A stretch of 64,000 nt of DNA, from the NCBI GenBank assembly GCA_036013505.1, contig CP107851.1, forward strand, positions 8,294,001 through 8,358,000. Reading direction: 5' to 3'. The stretch is from Streptomyces sp. NBC_00510. GTDB lineage: Bacteria > Actinomycetota > Actinomycetes > Streptomycetales > Streptomycetaceae. The translations under genes were made by a program, and so were the position numbers. Shown here piece after piece: positions 42,826-50,648 of the stretch (position 1 is the first letter of the stretch; every line of letters begins with the position of its first letter). A model generated the notes under the pieces. It was given only the letters and a program-made list of their open reading frames with translations, did not search any database and was not told the origin of the DNA.

Positions 42826-43028
42826 GGTTGTCAGGGTTGGCCGCCCTTGGCCGCCCTCGGACGGCCCAGAGACGGCCCCGCGATGCTGCTCGTCTTGCTG
42901 GGCGACATCCGCTTTAGGAGTTCGATCACTGACCGTCTACGAGAGCTGCATGCGCGTTCGCGTACGTCGCCTGTGGGTGCCGGAGTATGTTGGCGTACGC
43001 CCTCGTTGGTGTCAGGCGCAGATGTCAG
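42826..43028 (+). repeat. About 205-bp degenerate direct repeat unit, copy 1
   Basis: The unit opens with GGTTGTCAG and a GACGGCCC-rich stretch (R2, 42826-42880). It closes about 180 bases later with GTTGGTGTCAG-N5-GATGTCAG (R3, 43005-43028). The same opening, closing and spacing recur at 43760-43967. It also contains the second copy of R4 (42911-42929). The two units flank the Cys-rich gene at 43044-43562. This accounts for most of the gene-free stretch 42571-43043. Confidence 0.6.
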
Positions 43029-43043
43029 CAGCGCCTGGATCCG

Positions 43044-43562
43044 TCAGCCTCTAGGCACATTGACGCAGGGGCACGGCTTCCACTTCGCTGGCACTTCGTC
43101 AGGGGCGAATCGCAGAATGGGCGCACCCTGATAGCCGCGGCGAAATAGATCACACTCTTCGGTGGCGTGATAGCAGTCGCTTGTGTTCGTGGTGATGACC
43201 TCAACCAGAGGATCGAACGTCCACGATCCGGGACGCGTGTACTGGCCATACCACGTGCGGAGGCCCGCTGCGATCGCGCCGTCCTTCGCTCCCCGACTGG
43301 TGAGCGTGTTGACCCCGCAGGCCTTGGCGAACTCGTAGACGTCGAAGTTGGGGTCCGAGTAACCCAGTGTCTGTGCGGCGACCCACATAACGTTGGTACG
43401 AACGCGGTCGGTCTCCTTCTCGGAGAGGACCTGCTCGGTACGCTTTGAGTCTGAGTCCCCAGCGCGACTATGGCCCGCTCGGTCGATGCGATAGGGAGCG
43501 TCCGACCAGTCATGCTGCGCGATCTCGGCCGCGAGTTCTTGAGCAAGACGGCTAAGAGCCAT
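43044..43562 (-). CDS. Hypothetical protein with Cys-rich, Ada-like C-terminal motif
   Basis: The 172-residue protein starts at an ATG with an excellent GGAGGACAAC site. It begins MALSRLAQELAAEIAQHDW. The C-terminus has CYHATEECDLFRRGYQGAPI and KWKPCPCVNVP, resembling the His/Cys zinc-binding tail (YHxxxC...PC..C) of Ada-like domains. No catalytic motif is seen. It is bracketed by a direct repeat pair, as if it were a cassette. Confidence 0.75.
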   Translation of the reverse strand: MALSRLAQELAAEIAQHDWSDAPYRIDRAGHSRAGDSDSKRTEQVLSEKETDRVRTNVMWVAAQTLGYSDPNFDVYEFAKACGVNTLTSRGAKDGAIAAGLRTWYGQYTRPGSWTFDPLVEVITTNTSDCYHATEECDLFRRGYQGAPILRFAPDEVPAKWKPCPCVNVPRG

Positions 43563-44004
43563 GTTGTCCTCCGACAGGACGTGAGCGAAGCCGCCCCCCG
43601 ACGGGGCAGCCGCTATGAACGTACACCTGCTGTGCGCCGAGGGGCGAGGAACCTGTCAGGCCCTGCCGCGGTCTCAGTAGCCGAAGAAGTGACCAGGGGG
43701 TCCGCTGACTTGGGCCTGCCTAGGCGATCAACGCTGTGACCTGTGATCGAGTGGTCAACGGTTGTCAGCGTTGGTCGTCGTTGTGCGCCCTTGGACGGAC
43801 GGCCCAGCGACGGCCCCGGCCGCGCGCCTGTGCCGTCTCCGGTTCGTGCAATCTTGAACCTGTGGCCGCTTTCTTATCAGGTCGATCAACGGGCACCGGC
43901 GTCCGGGTTGATCCGCACCCGTGGTGAGCGTACGTGCCGCCGTGTTGGTGTCAGCGGTGGACGTCAGCGTGAGCAGCGGCCTTGACACGCTCTTGTTAGC
44001 CGCG
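43563..44004. other. Gene-free stretch dominated by the second direct repeat unit
   Basis: No supported gene on either strand. It should hold the promoter of the Cys-rich gene, and most of its right half is the 43760-43967 repeat. Confidence 0.45.
43760..43967 (+). repeat. About 205-bp degenerate direct repeat unit, copy 2
   Basis: Opens with GGTTGTCAG at 43760 and closes with GTTGGTGTCAG-N5-GACGTCAG at 43944-43967. The opening-to-closing distance is 184 bases against 179 in copy 1. The middle parts are only loosely alike, so conservation is concentrated at the ends. Confidence 0.6.
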
Positions 44005-44412
44005 TCATCGCCGTGCCCACTGTCGCAGCCTGCTGATGGCACGTTCTTTGGGGAGGCGAGTTGCCGAGAATTCACCGGGGCTCGTCATGAACACCGTCAG
44101 AGGGGTCCATCGCTTGCGTCCGTTGCGAGCTGTCCACCTCACCGCAGGGAAGTCCGTGATTTCCGAGATGCGCTCTCGGTCGATTACCCGCGTGCGCAGG
44201 TAGCCACGGACCATCATCCGTGAGTGTTCATACGTCACGCCGAGTCGATATCCCCGCACTGCAAGTACACCGAACCCGATCACGGCCAAACTGCCCACGA
44301 GCCGCAGCATCCCGCGGTCGGCTTGTGCTGTGTACGCGATACTGACAACCGCCGGAACGACTCCGAGGATGCTGTTTCCCAGGCGGTTAAGGGTCGACGG
44401 TGATAGATCCAT
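44005..44412 (-). CDS. Small membrane protein with PH-like C-terminal domain
   Basis: The 135-residue protein has two hydrophobic segments (LGNSILGVVPAVVSIAYTA and LRLVGSLAVIGFGVLAVRGY) followed by a basic, beta-rich tail (GVTYEHSRMMVRGYLRTRVI, SEITDFPAVRWTARNG). This is the arrangement of small actinobacterial PH-domain membrane proteins. GAGGAACGTC precedes the ATG. Function unknown. Confidence 0.75.
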   Translation of the reverse strand: MDLSPSTLNRLGNSILGVVPAVVSIAYTAQADRGMLRLVGSLAVIGFGVLAVRGYRLGVTYEHSRMMVRGYLRTRVIDRERISEITDFPAVRWTARNGRKRWTPLTVFMTSPGEFSATRLPKERAISRLRQWARR

Positions 44413-44728
44413 GACGTTCCTCGGGTGGTCGCATCAACCGGCGCAGCCTACAGTCGGTGGTCCGCGCGACGTCATGGCACCAGTTTGGAAGACTGAGGCT
44501 CCGGATAGCCCCTGAGCTGCACCGACGTGGACCTGGACGAACGCCGGATTCTGTCCGTGGTTCCCCGCCGTTCCCCGCTCGGCCCCGTCGTGTCTGGCAC
44601 GGCTGTGGCACGTCGATGCGAACCGGCACCCGTCTGACGCGCAGCGCCCCGGCAGATAGACCGCGAAACGCGTCATGCATCATTCTTCGGGCGGCGCTGG
44701 ACGGCGCTGCGGAACGAAGGACCAGAAC
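44413..44728. other. Divergent intergenic region with a repeat copy
   Basis: No gene is supported. It holds R1 copy 3 and a short tandem GTTCCCCGC duplication near 44563-44580. Confidence 0.4.
44595..44609 (+). repeat. Dispersed repeat R1, copy 3
   Basis: TGGCACGGCTGTGGC, preceded by a GC-rich stretch containing two GTTCCCCGC units. Confidence 0.6.
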
Positions 44729-45265
44729 ATGCCCGATCGACTCGGACCCCTTGCGTTCACCGACGGGGAGTGGGTGATCGGTGATCCCGCTGGAGACCAT
44801 GTAAGGCTGAGGGGGGACGGTCTCTCGCACTGGGTGGGGGGCGTCGAGACTCAGCAGATTCCGTGGGCGCGCGTGATGGACATCGCGCTCGACGTCCAGC
44901 CTCACCGGCGCGACCACTCGAAGAGGCTGCGGAAGGTTGCGGTGATCCTGTCTTGGCTTGGCCAGCCGACCGAGCACGTGGGGCTCCCCGCTTCCGTCGG
45001 GGGGCTTGCGCGCTGTCCCTATGAAGAGTGGAGCGCGGACTTCACCCACCATGCCTACCGGTACCCCCGGCGGGAGATCACCGCAGCTTGCAAGCTACTC
45101 GACGAGGTAGCGACCAGCGGCCGAGTCGCGCATCTCGGCGACCCCGAGTGGCTCACCGCGGTTATCCATAAGCTGAGCGGCCACCGGTACGGCTCACGCG
45201 CACGCTTCCCCCGCAAGCGAGCAATCCGAGAGGTCCTGGAAGCTGGCCCGGACCGCCGCCTGTGA
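44729..45265 (+). CDS. Hypothetical protein
   Basis: The 178-residue product starts at ATG 44729 behind GAAGGA. It reads MPDRLGPLAFTDGEWVIGDP, VETQQIPWARVMDIALDVQP, YRYPRREITAACKLLDEVAT and a basic C-terminus. There are no membrane segments. It looks like a complete soluble gene, but I cannot place it in a family. Confidence 0.7.
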   Translation: MPDRLGPLAFTDGEWVIGDPAGDHVRLRGDGLSHWVGGVETQQIPWARVMDIALDVQPHRRDHSKRLRKVAVILSWLGQPTEHVGLPASVGGLARCPYEEWSADFTHHAYRYPRREITAACKLLDEVATSGRVAHLGDPEWLTAVIHKLSGHRYGSRARFPRKRAIREVLEAGPDRRL

Positions 45266-45393
45266 CCGTCATTTGCTCGCAGCCCCTACGGCCGGCACCC
45301 GGCAGACATCCTTCGGACCGCCCGGAGGTCATCCACCAGTCAGTTCTTCTGGAAGTAGTGTGCTGCTCCTGCCACCTGCGGTGCGATTGTCGA

Positions 45394-45870
45394 TCATCCC
45401 TCTGAGCTGGATCGCGACTGTCGAGGATTGTCATCGTTGCGTGTCGTCGGTTCGCCTCGCACGGTTCCACGACGGCCCGAAGCCAATGTGTCGAGCTCGG
45501 CCCAGGGCTCCCTGATCGGCGATAGCCCCCCTATCCCGTGGCGAAGCAGCAGTGGCACCGCGACTGCCAAGGAGGCGGGGTTGGCTACTGCGTGAAACGG
45601 CAGCGGTACACGGGCGCTGCGATCGGGATTCTCTTCGGAATCGAGCGGCGTGCACAGCCATCCCCCATCGCGCCGCCAGAACAAGATGAGCCCGTTTGCC
45701 CATGTCGCTCGGGACAGACCAGGAGCTCCGTCTGTCCACCAAAATGCGGTTCCGGCCGCCTCTTCCCACCGCTCACATGGTGCGTGACCCACGGTCTCAA
45801 GGGCGTTGACCACGGCATCGGCGTACCGACGCCCCTCCCAGAACCCCAGAACCGCATATGGCTCAGTCAT
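45394..45870 (-). CDS. DUF6292-like hypothetical protein
   Basis: The 158-residue product has RRYADAVVNALETVGHAPCE, WWTDGAPGLSRATWANGLIL, FWRRDGGWLCTPLDSEEN and PFHAVANPASLAVAVPLLLR. These match the order of short conserved blocks I associate with DUF6292 proteins of actinobacterial elements. GGGG precedes the ATG by eight bases. Function unknown. Confidence 0.68.
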   Translation of the reverse strand: MTEPYAVLGFWEGRRYADAVVNALETVGHAPCERWEEAAGTAFWWTDGAPGLSRATWANGLILFWRRDGGWLCTPLDSEENPDRSARVPLPFHAVANPASLAVAVPLLLRHGIGGLSPIREPWAELDTLASGRRGTVRGEPTTRNDDNPRQSRSSSEG

Positions 45871-46340
45871 TCAGTCATCCCCACGGGGCTTCTTCCGCTC
45901 TTACCGCCGGCACTGGCTGCACGCTACCGCGCGGGCGTTGGCGCGATCTTTGGCCGGTTGCCTGCCCGGGCCGGGTCGAGCATGGCCAGGGGGCCATACG
46001 CCGGCCGCGAATCGGGCTGGCTCCTGCCTGCCCGCAACAAGCCCGATCGGCCCCCTGGTCTTGCTCGACGTCGGGTGCCGGACCGGGGAGGTGGCTAAAG
46101 ATCGTGTCGGCGCCCGCCCCAGCCACCGCGGTTCTGACCTCATGCCCCCGGGCCAACCCTGCGGGCGTCTTGATGAAGTAGAGAAAGTCTTACCACGCTG
46201 CGATCGCTTCATGATCGTCTAGGGCGGACGTCAGGCGTCACCTGACGCCAGACCGTCAAGCCCCAACCGCGCACGACAGAGATCCGGTGCTCTTGCACCG
46301 CGCTGACCTCCGCCTGTGAGGTGGTCGGTCCATCTCGGGG
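45871..46340. other. Decayed stretch without supported genes
   Basis: Several open frames cross this interval, but none shows a ribosome site or recognised motif. It holds a perfect GGCGTCA-CC-TGACGCC palindrome at 46233-46248 and imperfect inverted GGCCAGGGGGCC segments near 45984-46065. Confidence 0.4.
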
Positions 46341-46792
46341 GTGTGGGAAGATGCTGTCCATGACTTGCATCCGAAGGGGCCGTGCCGCGTAGAAGACCAG
46401 CTTCGCTTCGACCGCGAGATCGCGGATGGGGAGGACCCTGGATTCGTTATCGCGATGTCCCGGGTCTGTCGGGGGCGGCGAATGCTGCCATCCGTGTGCT
46501 CGAACGGGAGCGGTTGTCTCCGGGCATCGTGTCAGTGGCAGTGAGTGTGTGGTCTGTGCGCGTTCACGGCACCAAGCGCCGATGGAGGTGCTGGGAGTCC
46601 GAGTTCACGTGCCCATGCTGTGGCGAGGGCTGGGCCCGGGACAAGCTGCAAGAGGCTCTGCTTCTGCTTTCACCGCGGGCCGCCACCGAACTCCGAGTGC
46701 AGGTCGAACGCCTCGACGCGGTCCTTCTCGGACGAACGCACCACGAGCCCCTGGCGGAGCCGGATTTGGCGTGGTGGCATCGCAGGTGCTGA
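46341..46792 (+). pseudogene. Frameshifted element-associated CPCC-motif protein
   Basis: One frame from 46341 reads protein-like DQLRFDREIADGEDP. From about 46440 coding character moves to another frame: WIRYRDVPGLSGAANAAIRV, VWSVRVHGTKRRWRC, FTCPCCGEGWARDKLQEALL and LAEPDLAWWHRRC to the stop at 46792. The latter is a hypothetical family I associate with integrated elements. The first CxxC of its expected zinc ribbon appears deleted. One base gained or lost near 46440 would join the frames. A shorter intact gene from GTG 46382 is the alternative. Confidence 0.55.
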
Positions 46793-46950
46793 CCGCGGCC
46801 GGCATCGCGCCCCGCGTGGTGATGGAGATCCTCGGGCACTCCCAGATCGCCGTCACGATGAACGTCTACACGCACGTCGTGCAGGACACCCAGCGCGAGG
46901 CCGTGAGCCACATGGACCGGCTACTGCGGAGGCGTCCCGGCCGTGAGTGA
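46777..46950 (+). pseudogene. C-terminal remnant of a phage-type tyrosine recombinase
   Basis: The last 55 codons read VLTAAGIAPRVVMEILGHSQ, IAVTMNVYTHVVQDTQREAV, then SHMDRLL. These are the C-terminal catalytic motifs of a phage integrase, including the LGHS histidine and the nucleophile Tyr in VYTHV. The R-H-x-x-R core and all the N-terminus are absent, and the frame upstream is unrelated. R3-type direct repeats begin eight bases after the stop. Confidence 0.8.
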
Positions 46951-46958
46951 GCGTGGCC

Positions 46959-46982
46959 GTTGATGTCAGCCGTGGATGTCAG
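46959..46982 (+). repeat. R3 direct repeat beside the integrase remnant
   Basis: GTTGATGTCAG-N5-GATGTCAG starts just past the recombinase stop. The same 24-bp form ends the two 205-bp units at 43005-43028 and 43944-43967. Position and double TGTCAG suggest recombinase arm-type sites or old attachment-site material. Confidence 0.6.
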
Positions 46983-47102
46983 AAGCCATCTGATCCGTAG
47001 CTCCAAGTGGATCGGGCGGGGAGTTCCCATCGTGCTCGATGGCCGGCCTCTCCAGGGAACCCGTATGGCCGGGGTTTCTTACCTGGGGTTACGCAAGGCA
47101 CG

Positions 47103-47137
47103 CCACGAGGGCGCGGTATTGCCCCGCGCCCTCGTGG
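47103..47137. terminator. 14-bp hairpin downstream of the aldo/keto reductase
   Basis: A perfect 14-bp stem (CCACGAGGGCGCGG with its complement) with a seven-base loop lies 42 bases beyond the reductase stop on the minus strand. It also separates the reductase from the integrase remnant. Confidence 0.7.
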
Positions 47138-47178
47138 TCATTCTTGGTCGCTGCCGGTTGGCACCAGGGGCGGTCCGT

Positions 47179-48153
47179 TCAGTAGCGGGCGCCGACGGGG
47201 GCCGGGATCGCGTTGAGGTCGGCGAGGTCGGCCGGGGACAGGTGGACGTCGGCGGCGCCGGCGTTGTCGGCCAGGTACTTCGGGGTTTTGGTGCCGGGGA
47301 TGGGGACGACGTGCGGGCCCTGGGCGACGAGCCAGGCGAGGGCGACCTGGGCGGGGGTGGCGCCGGCTCGGTCGGCGACCTCGCGGACCTTGGCGGCGAT
47401 GTCGAGGTTGGCCCGCAGGTTGTCGTCCTGGAAGCGCGGCAGGCGCCGTCGCTGGTCGTTCTCCGGCAGTTCGTCGAAGGAGGCGAAGCGGCCGGCGAGG
47501 AAGCCGCGGCCCAGGGGCGAGTAGGGCAGCAGGCCGATGCCGTGCTGGGTGCAGTAGGGCAGGACCTCGGCCCGGACGTCGCGGGTCCACAGGGAGAACT
47601 CGGACTGCACGGTCGTGACCGGGTGGATGGCTTGGGCGCGCTGGATCTGCTCGACGTTGACCTCGGAAAGGCCCAGGTGGAGGGCCTTGCCGGCGGTGAC
47701 GGCCTCGGCCATGGCGCCCCAGGTCTCCTCGATCGGGACGTCGGGGTCGACGCGGTGGAGCTGGTAGAGCTCGACGTGGTCGGTGCCCAGGCGGCGCAGG
47801 CTGGCGTCGATGGCGGCGCGGATGTGTTCGGGCCGGGCGTTGGGCTTGACCAGCGGTGAGCCGCCGGGGCCGCCGGTGGGGTCGATGGACTCCAGTCCGA
47901 CCTTGGTGGCGAGGACGGCACGGTCGCGGTGGCCTGCCAGGGCGCGGCCGAGGAGTTCCTCGTTGGTGTAGGGGCCGTAGACGTCGGCGGTGTCGATCAG
48001 GGTCACGCCCAGGTCGAGGGCCTGGTGGATGACGGAGACGGAGGTGGCCTCGTCACGCGGGGTGGCCATGTCATAGGCGAAGCTCATGCCCATGGCGCCC
48101 AGGCCGATGACGCCGGCCTCAGGTCCGTGGGCGCCCAGGGTGGTAGTACGCAT
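47179..48153 (-). CDS. Aldo/keto reductase
   Basis: The 324-residue (alpha/beta)8 reductase has the catalytic tetrad context: Asp and Tyr in VTLIDTADVYGPYTNEELLG, Lys in VLATKVGLES and His in VELYQLHRVDP. The NADPH loop VVPIPGTKTPKYLADN is near the end. It reduces aldehydes or ketones with NADPH. The gene is intact with normal codon use, so it marks a return to functional chromosome between decayed segments. Confidence 0.9.
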   Translation of the reverse strand: MRTTTLGAHGPEAGVIGLGAMGMSFAYDMATPRDEATSVSVIHQALDLGVTLIDTADVYGPYTNEELLGRALAGHRDRAVLATKVGLESIDPTGGPGGSPLVKPNARPEHIRAAIDASLRRLGTDHVELYQLHRVDPDVPIEETWGAMAEAVTAGKALHLGLSEVNVEQIQRAQAIHPVTTVQSEFSLWTRDVRAEVLPYCTQHGIGLLPYSPLGRGFLAGRFASFDELPENDQRRRLPRFQDDNLRANLDIAAKVREVADRAGATPAQVALAWLVAQGPHVVPIPGTKTPKYLADNAGAADVHLSPADLADLNAIPAPVGARY

Positions 48154-48604
48154 GCCGGTGTTCTGCCTTCGTGTCGGATCGGAGCGATGCTACGACCGGT
48201 GCTGGCTCGGCGACCGGTCGACTACTTCGAACGTAGGGGGCCGGGCAGGGGGAATCAAAGGCCGACAGGCCTTGGATCGGAACCTGCTTCCTCGCACCTG
48301 ATAGGCCTGGACTCCCAGTACACGTCGGCGCTGAACTCGGGAGCGATCGGACCGTCCCAGACCGCAGTGGGGAACGGCCTATCTTGGATCCGGCCAGGCG
48401 AGTGGTACACGGGAAGTGCCATCGTCGCGCAGCCCGGACGGCGTGACACGCAAGCAACAAGGTCGGTGGAACGGCCTTGGCCGGGAGCTGTTTCGGCGCG
48501 AGTGATCATGGCCCCGTAAGCTTCCGGCGCGTCGGGCAGTCGGTGGACACCGACAGAACAAGCTTAGAGGCTCATTGTCAGTGTCCGCCCGTACGCTCAG
48601 GCTC
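48154..48604. other. Intergenic region without supported genes
   Basis: Should hold the divergent promoters of the reductase and the TPR-like gene. Open frames here lack ribosome sites and motifs. Confidence 0.4.
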
Positions 48605-50053
48605 GTGAACCTTGATGATCTTGAGTGGCAGTCACGGACACTCGGCGGAATATCTCCTCGCCTGGTCACCATGCTGGTGGAGCGGGGGGAGGTGGAGCTG
48701 CTGGTTCAGGCATCGGAGCAGGGGGAATGGTTCTGCGCCCAGGCAGCCGCAGCCCGCCCGGCGCCGTGCTGTCCCAGGGGATGTGGCTGTGCCCGAAGAC
48801 CAGGACGTCCAGGTCGGGGAACGGCTCGCGAGCTGTCCCGGGCGGGCGAGGCCGAGCGAGCCCTGGACGTGCTGGAGCCGTTCATCGAGGCCGGGTGGAA
48901 TCGGGCGCGCTGGGAGAGGGCCGAGGTCCTGTTCGAGGCCGGGAAAGTACAGCAGGCGCTGGACGCCGTCCGCCCGGACGAGGACGGCCTTGCCTCGCAG
49001 TGGGTGTGCCACGACTTCGCGGAACTGCTGGCCAAGGCGGGGAGGCTGGACGAGGCCATCGCCGTACTCACGCCGCACCTGGACAGCAGGTGGATCCTGT
49101 CCACCCTCGTCGAGCTGACAGAGGGCCAGGGTCGTGATGAGCAGGTCCTGGAGCTGATCGCGCCGCGAGCTCAGCGGGCCCGCAGCGCCCGCGGCGAGGA
49201 GCGATGGGGTTTGCGCCCCAGCAACGCGCAAGACCTCCAAGCCCAGGTCCTGGAGCGTGCGGGCCGGGTCGACGAGGCCGTACGGATACTTGGGGCAGAC
49301 ATCGCAGCCGGGCACTTCGTCGTCCGGAACACACTGATCGCCTACGCCGAGCTCCTGCGGCGCCACGGGCGCCTGGAGGAACTGCGCGTGCTGGGCACCG
49401 GGGCGCGTGCGAGTGACACGCTCGCGTGCTACGCGCGGGCGCTCGAAGACGACGGGCAGGCAGATGAGGCCGAGGCCGTGCTGCGGCGTTTCATCGCGGC
49501 CGCCGAGTATCCGGACCGGTTCCGCTGGCCTCTGATCGAACTGCTGGGCCGCCAGGGCCGGATCGAGGAAGCCGTCGAGGTGGGTCGCCCGACGTTCGAG
49601 TACCACGATGCCTGCCTCTTCGAAGGCATCATCCACCTGCTCCATGAAGCCGGACGGCTGGACGACGCCCTGGCGCTCCTCGACGAGCGCAGTGCCGAGT
49701 TCGCCGAAGAGCACCCGTCCTGGTTCGGCCCGAACCGGATCTGGCTGCTGGGCGAGGCCGGCCGACGCGAGGAGGCCCTCGCCTACGCCGAGACGCTGCC
49801 GCCGGACATGTACGGCCTGACGGTCAGCAAGGCGTGGATCCTGGAAGACATGGGGCGCCTTGAGGAGGCTCTCGCCCTGCTGCGGGCGGACGCCGAACTT
49901 CTGCCGTCGGAAGTGGCCGAGCCGCTCATCCGGCATGGCCGCGCCGCCGAAGCCATCGCCGGAATGCCCTCCCTCGCCGAACATCACGCGGCCAGCCGCC
50001 GGCGGGACGCGGCCATTCAGGCCGACCGCGGCCCCAACGACCCTCCCTTCTAG
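48605..50053 (+). CDS. TPR-like repeat protein
   Basis: The 482-residue product is made of degenerate 34-residue-like helical repeats (for example AELLAKAGRLDEAIAVLTPH, ALEDDGQADEAEAVLRRFIA, LLHEAGRLDDALALLDERSA). It begins MNLDDLEWQSRTLGGISPRL. Residues around 60-80 (PAPCCPRGCGCARRPGRPGR) are out of character, while another frame there reads more naturally, so a compensated frameshift is possible. It is probably a scaffold protein; function unknown. The GTG at 48605 fits the family start better than the one at 48575. Confidence 0.78.
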   Translation: MNLDDLEWQSRTLGGISPRLVTMLVERGEVELLVQASEQGEWFCAQAAAARPAPCCPRGCGCARRPGRPGRGTARELSRAGEAERALDVLEPFIEAGWNRARWERAEVLFEAGKVQQALDAVRPDEDGLASQWVCHDFAELLAKAGRLDEAIAVLTPHLDSRWILSTLVELTEGQGRDEQVLELIAPRAQRARSARGEERWGLRPSNAQDLQAQVLERAGRVDEAVRILGADIAAGHFVVRNTLIAYAELLRRHGRLEELRVLGTGARASDTLACYARALEDDGQADEAEAVLRRFIAAAEYPDRFRWPLIELLGRQGRIEEAVEVGRPTFEYHDACLFEGIIHLLHEAGRLDDALALLDERSAEFAEEHPSWFGPNRIWLLGEAGRREEALAYAETLPPDMYGLTVSKAWILEDMGRLEEALALLRADAELLPSEVAEPLIRHGRAAEAIAGMPSLAEHHAASRRRDAAIQADRGPNDPPF

Positions 50054-50061
50054 CAGGACTC

Positions 50062-50560
50062 CGTTGGGCCCGTCTTGATCTCGGTGTTGTGTGCGTGCGC
50101 TTGGGGAGGGGTTGCTGGCAGGCGGTGCAGATGCCGGTCCAGCACCTCAAGACGTCCTGGAGGGTGTCGAGGAGGTGGTAGAGGGTGAGGCCGGCGCTGG
50201 CGCTTTTGGGGACAGGCGTTGTTCGGTGAGGAAGGCGTGGGCGGCGGTCACGAGGGTGACGTGATGGTGCCGGCCCGGCCGGTAACGCCCTCGAAGTGGT
50301 CCAGACCTAGGCCGTGCTTGAGTTCGCGGTAGTCGTGCTCAACGCGCCAGCGGGACCTTGGCCAGCCGGACCAGCCCCGGCATCGGCGTGTCAGCGGGCA
50401 GGTTGGACAGCCAGCAGTCGGTGGGAGCCTCGGCGCCAGCGGGCCATTCGATCAGGAGCCAGCAGTCGGGCAGGACGCCCTCCCACCAGCCCTCTTCCGC
50501 CGAAACGGCGGCTCGGATCGGGCGTTCGACCGCTTGGCCGGCGGGTCGGACACGCATGCA
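50062..50560 (-). pseudogene. Broken IS701-type transposase remnant
   Basis: Read on the minus strand this is the C-terminal third of an IS701-like transposase with at least two frameshifts. The pieces are GWWEGVLPDCWLLIEWPAGA and TDCWLSNLPADTPMPGLVRL; then in another frame VEHDYRELKHGLGLDHFEGV; then in a third frame HHVTLVTAAHAFLTEQRLSP, LTLYHLLDTLQDVLRCWTGI and CTACQQPLP. The N-terminal catalytic part is missing and no terminal inverted repeats are seen. It explains the gene-free gap before the carboxypeptidase. Confidence 0.78.
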
Positions 50561-50648
50561 TGCATCCGCAGGGAGAGGGGCCTGCGCCGGGGCGGGCGAC
50601 CGGCGAAAGTCGCGTGACCCTGCCCATGGCACCGGCGACACTGACGCC

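Noticed and set aside
41323..42929. GGAGTTCGATCAC resembling a tRNA T-arm
   Set aside because: No acceptor, D-arm or anticodon stems can be built around either copy, so it is treated only as a short repeat.
42826..43967. Direct repeats as a CRISPR array
   Set aside because: Only two units, about 930 bp apart and degenerate in the middle; no regular spacer structure and no cas gene.
45858..46212. Several overlapping frames on both strands suggesting a lost gene
   Set aside because: None has a ribosome site or a recognised motif, and coding character is not consistent in any one frame.
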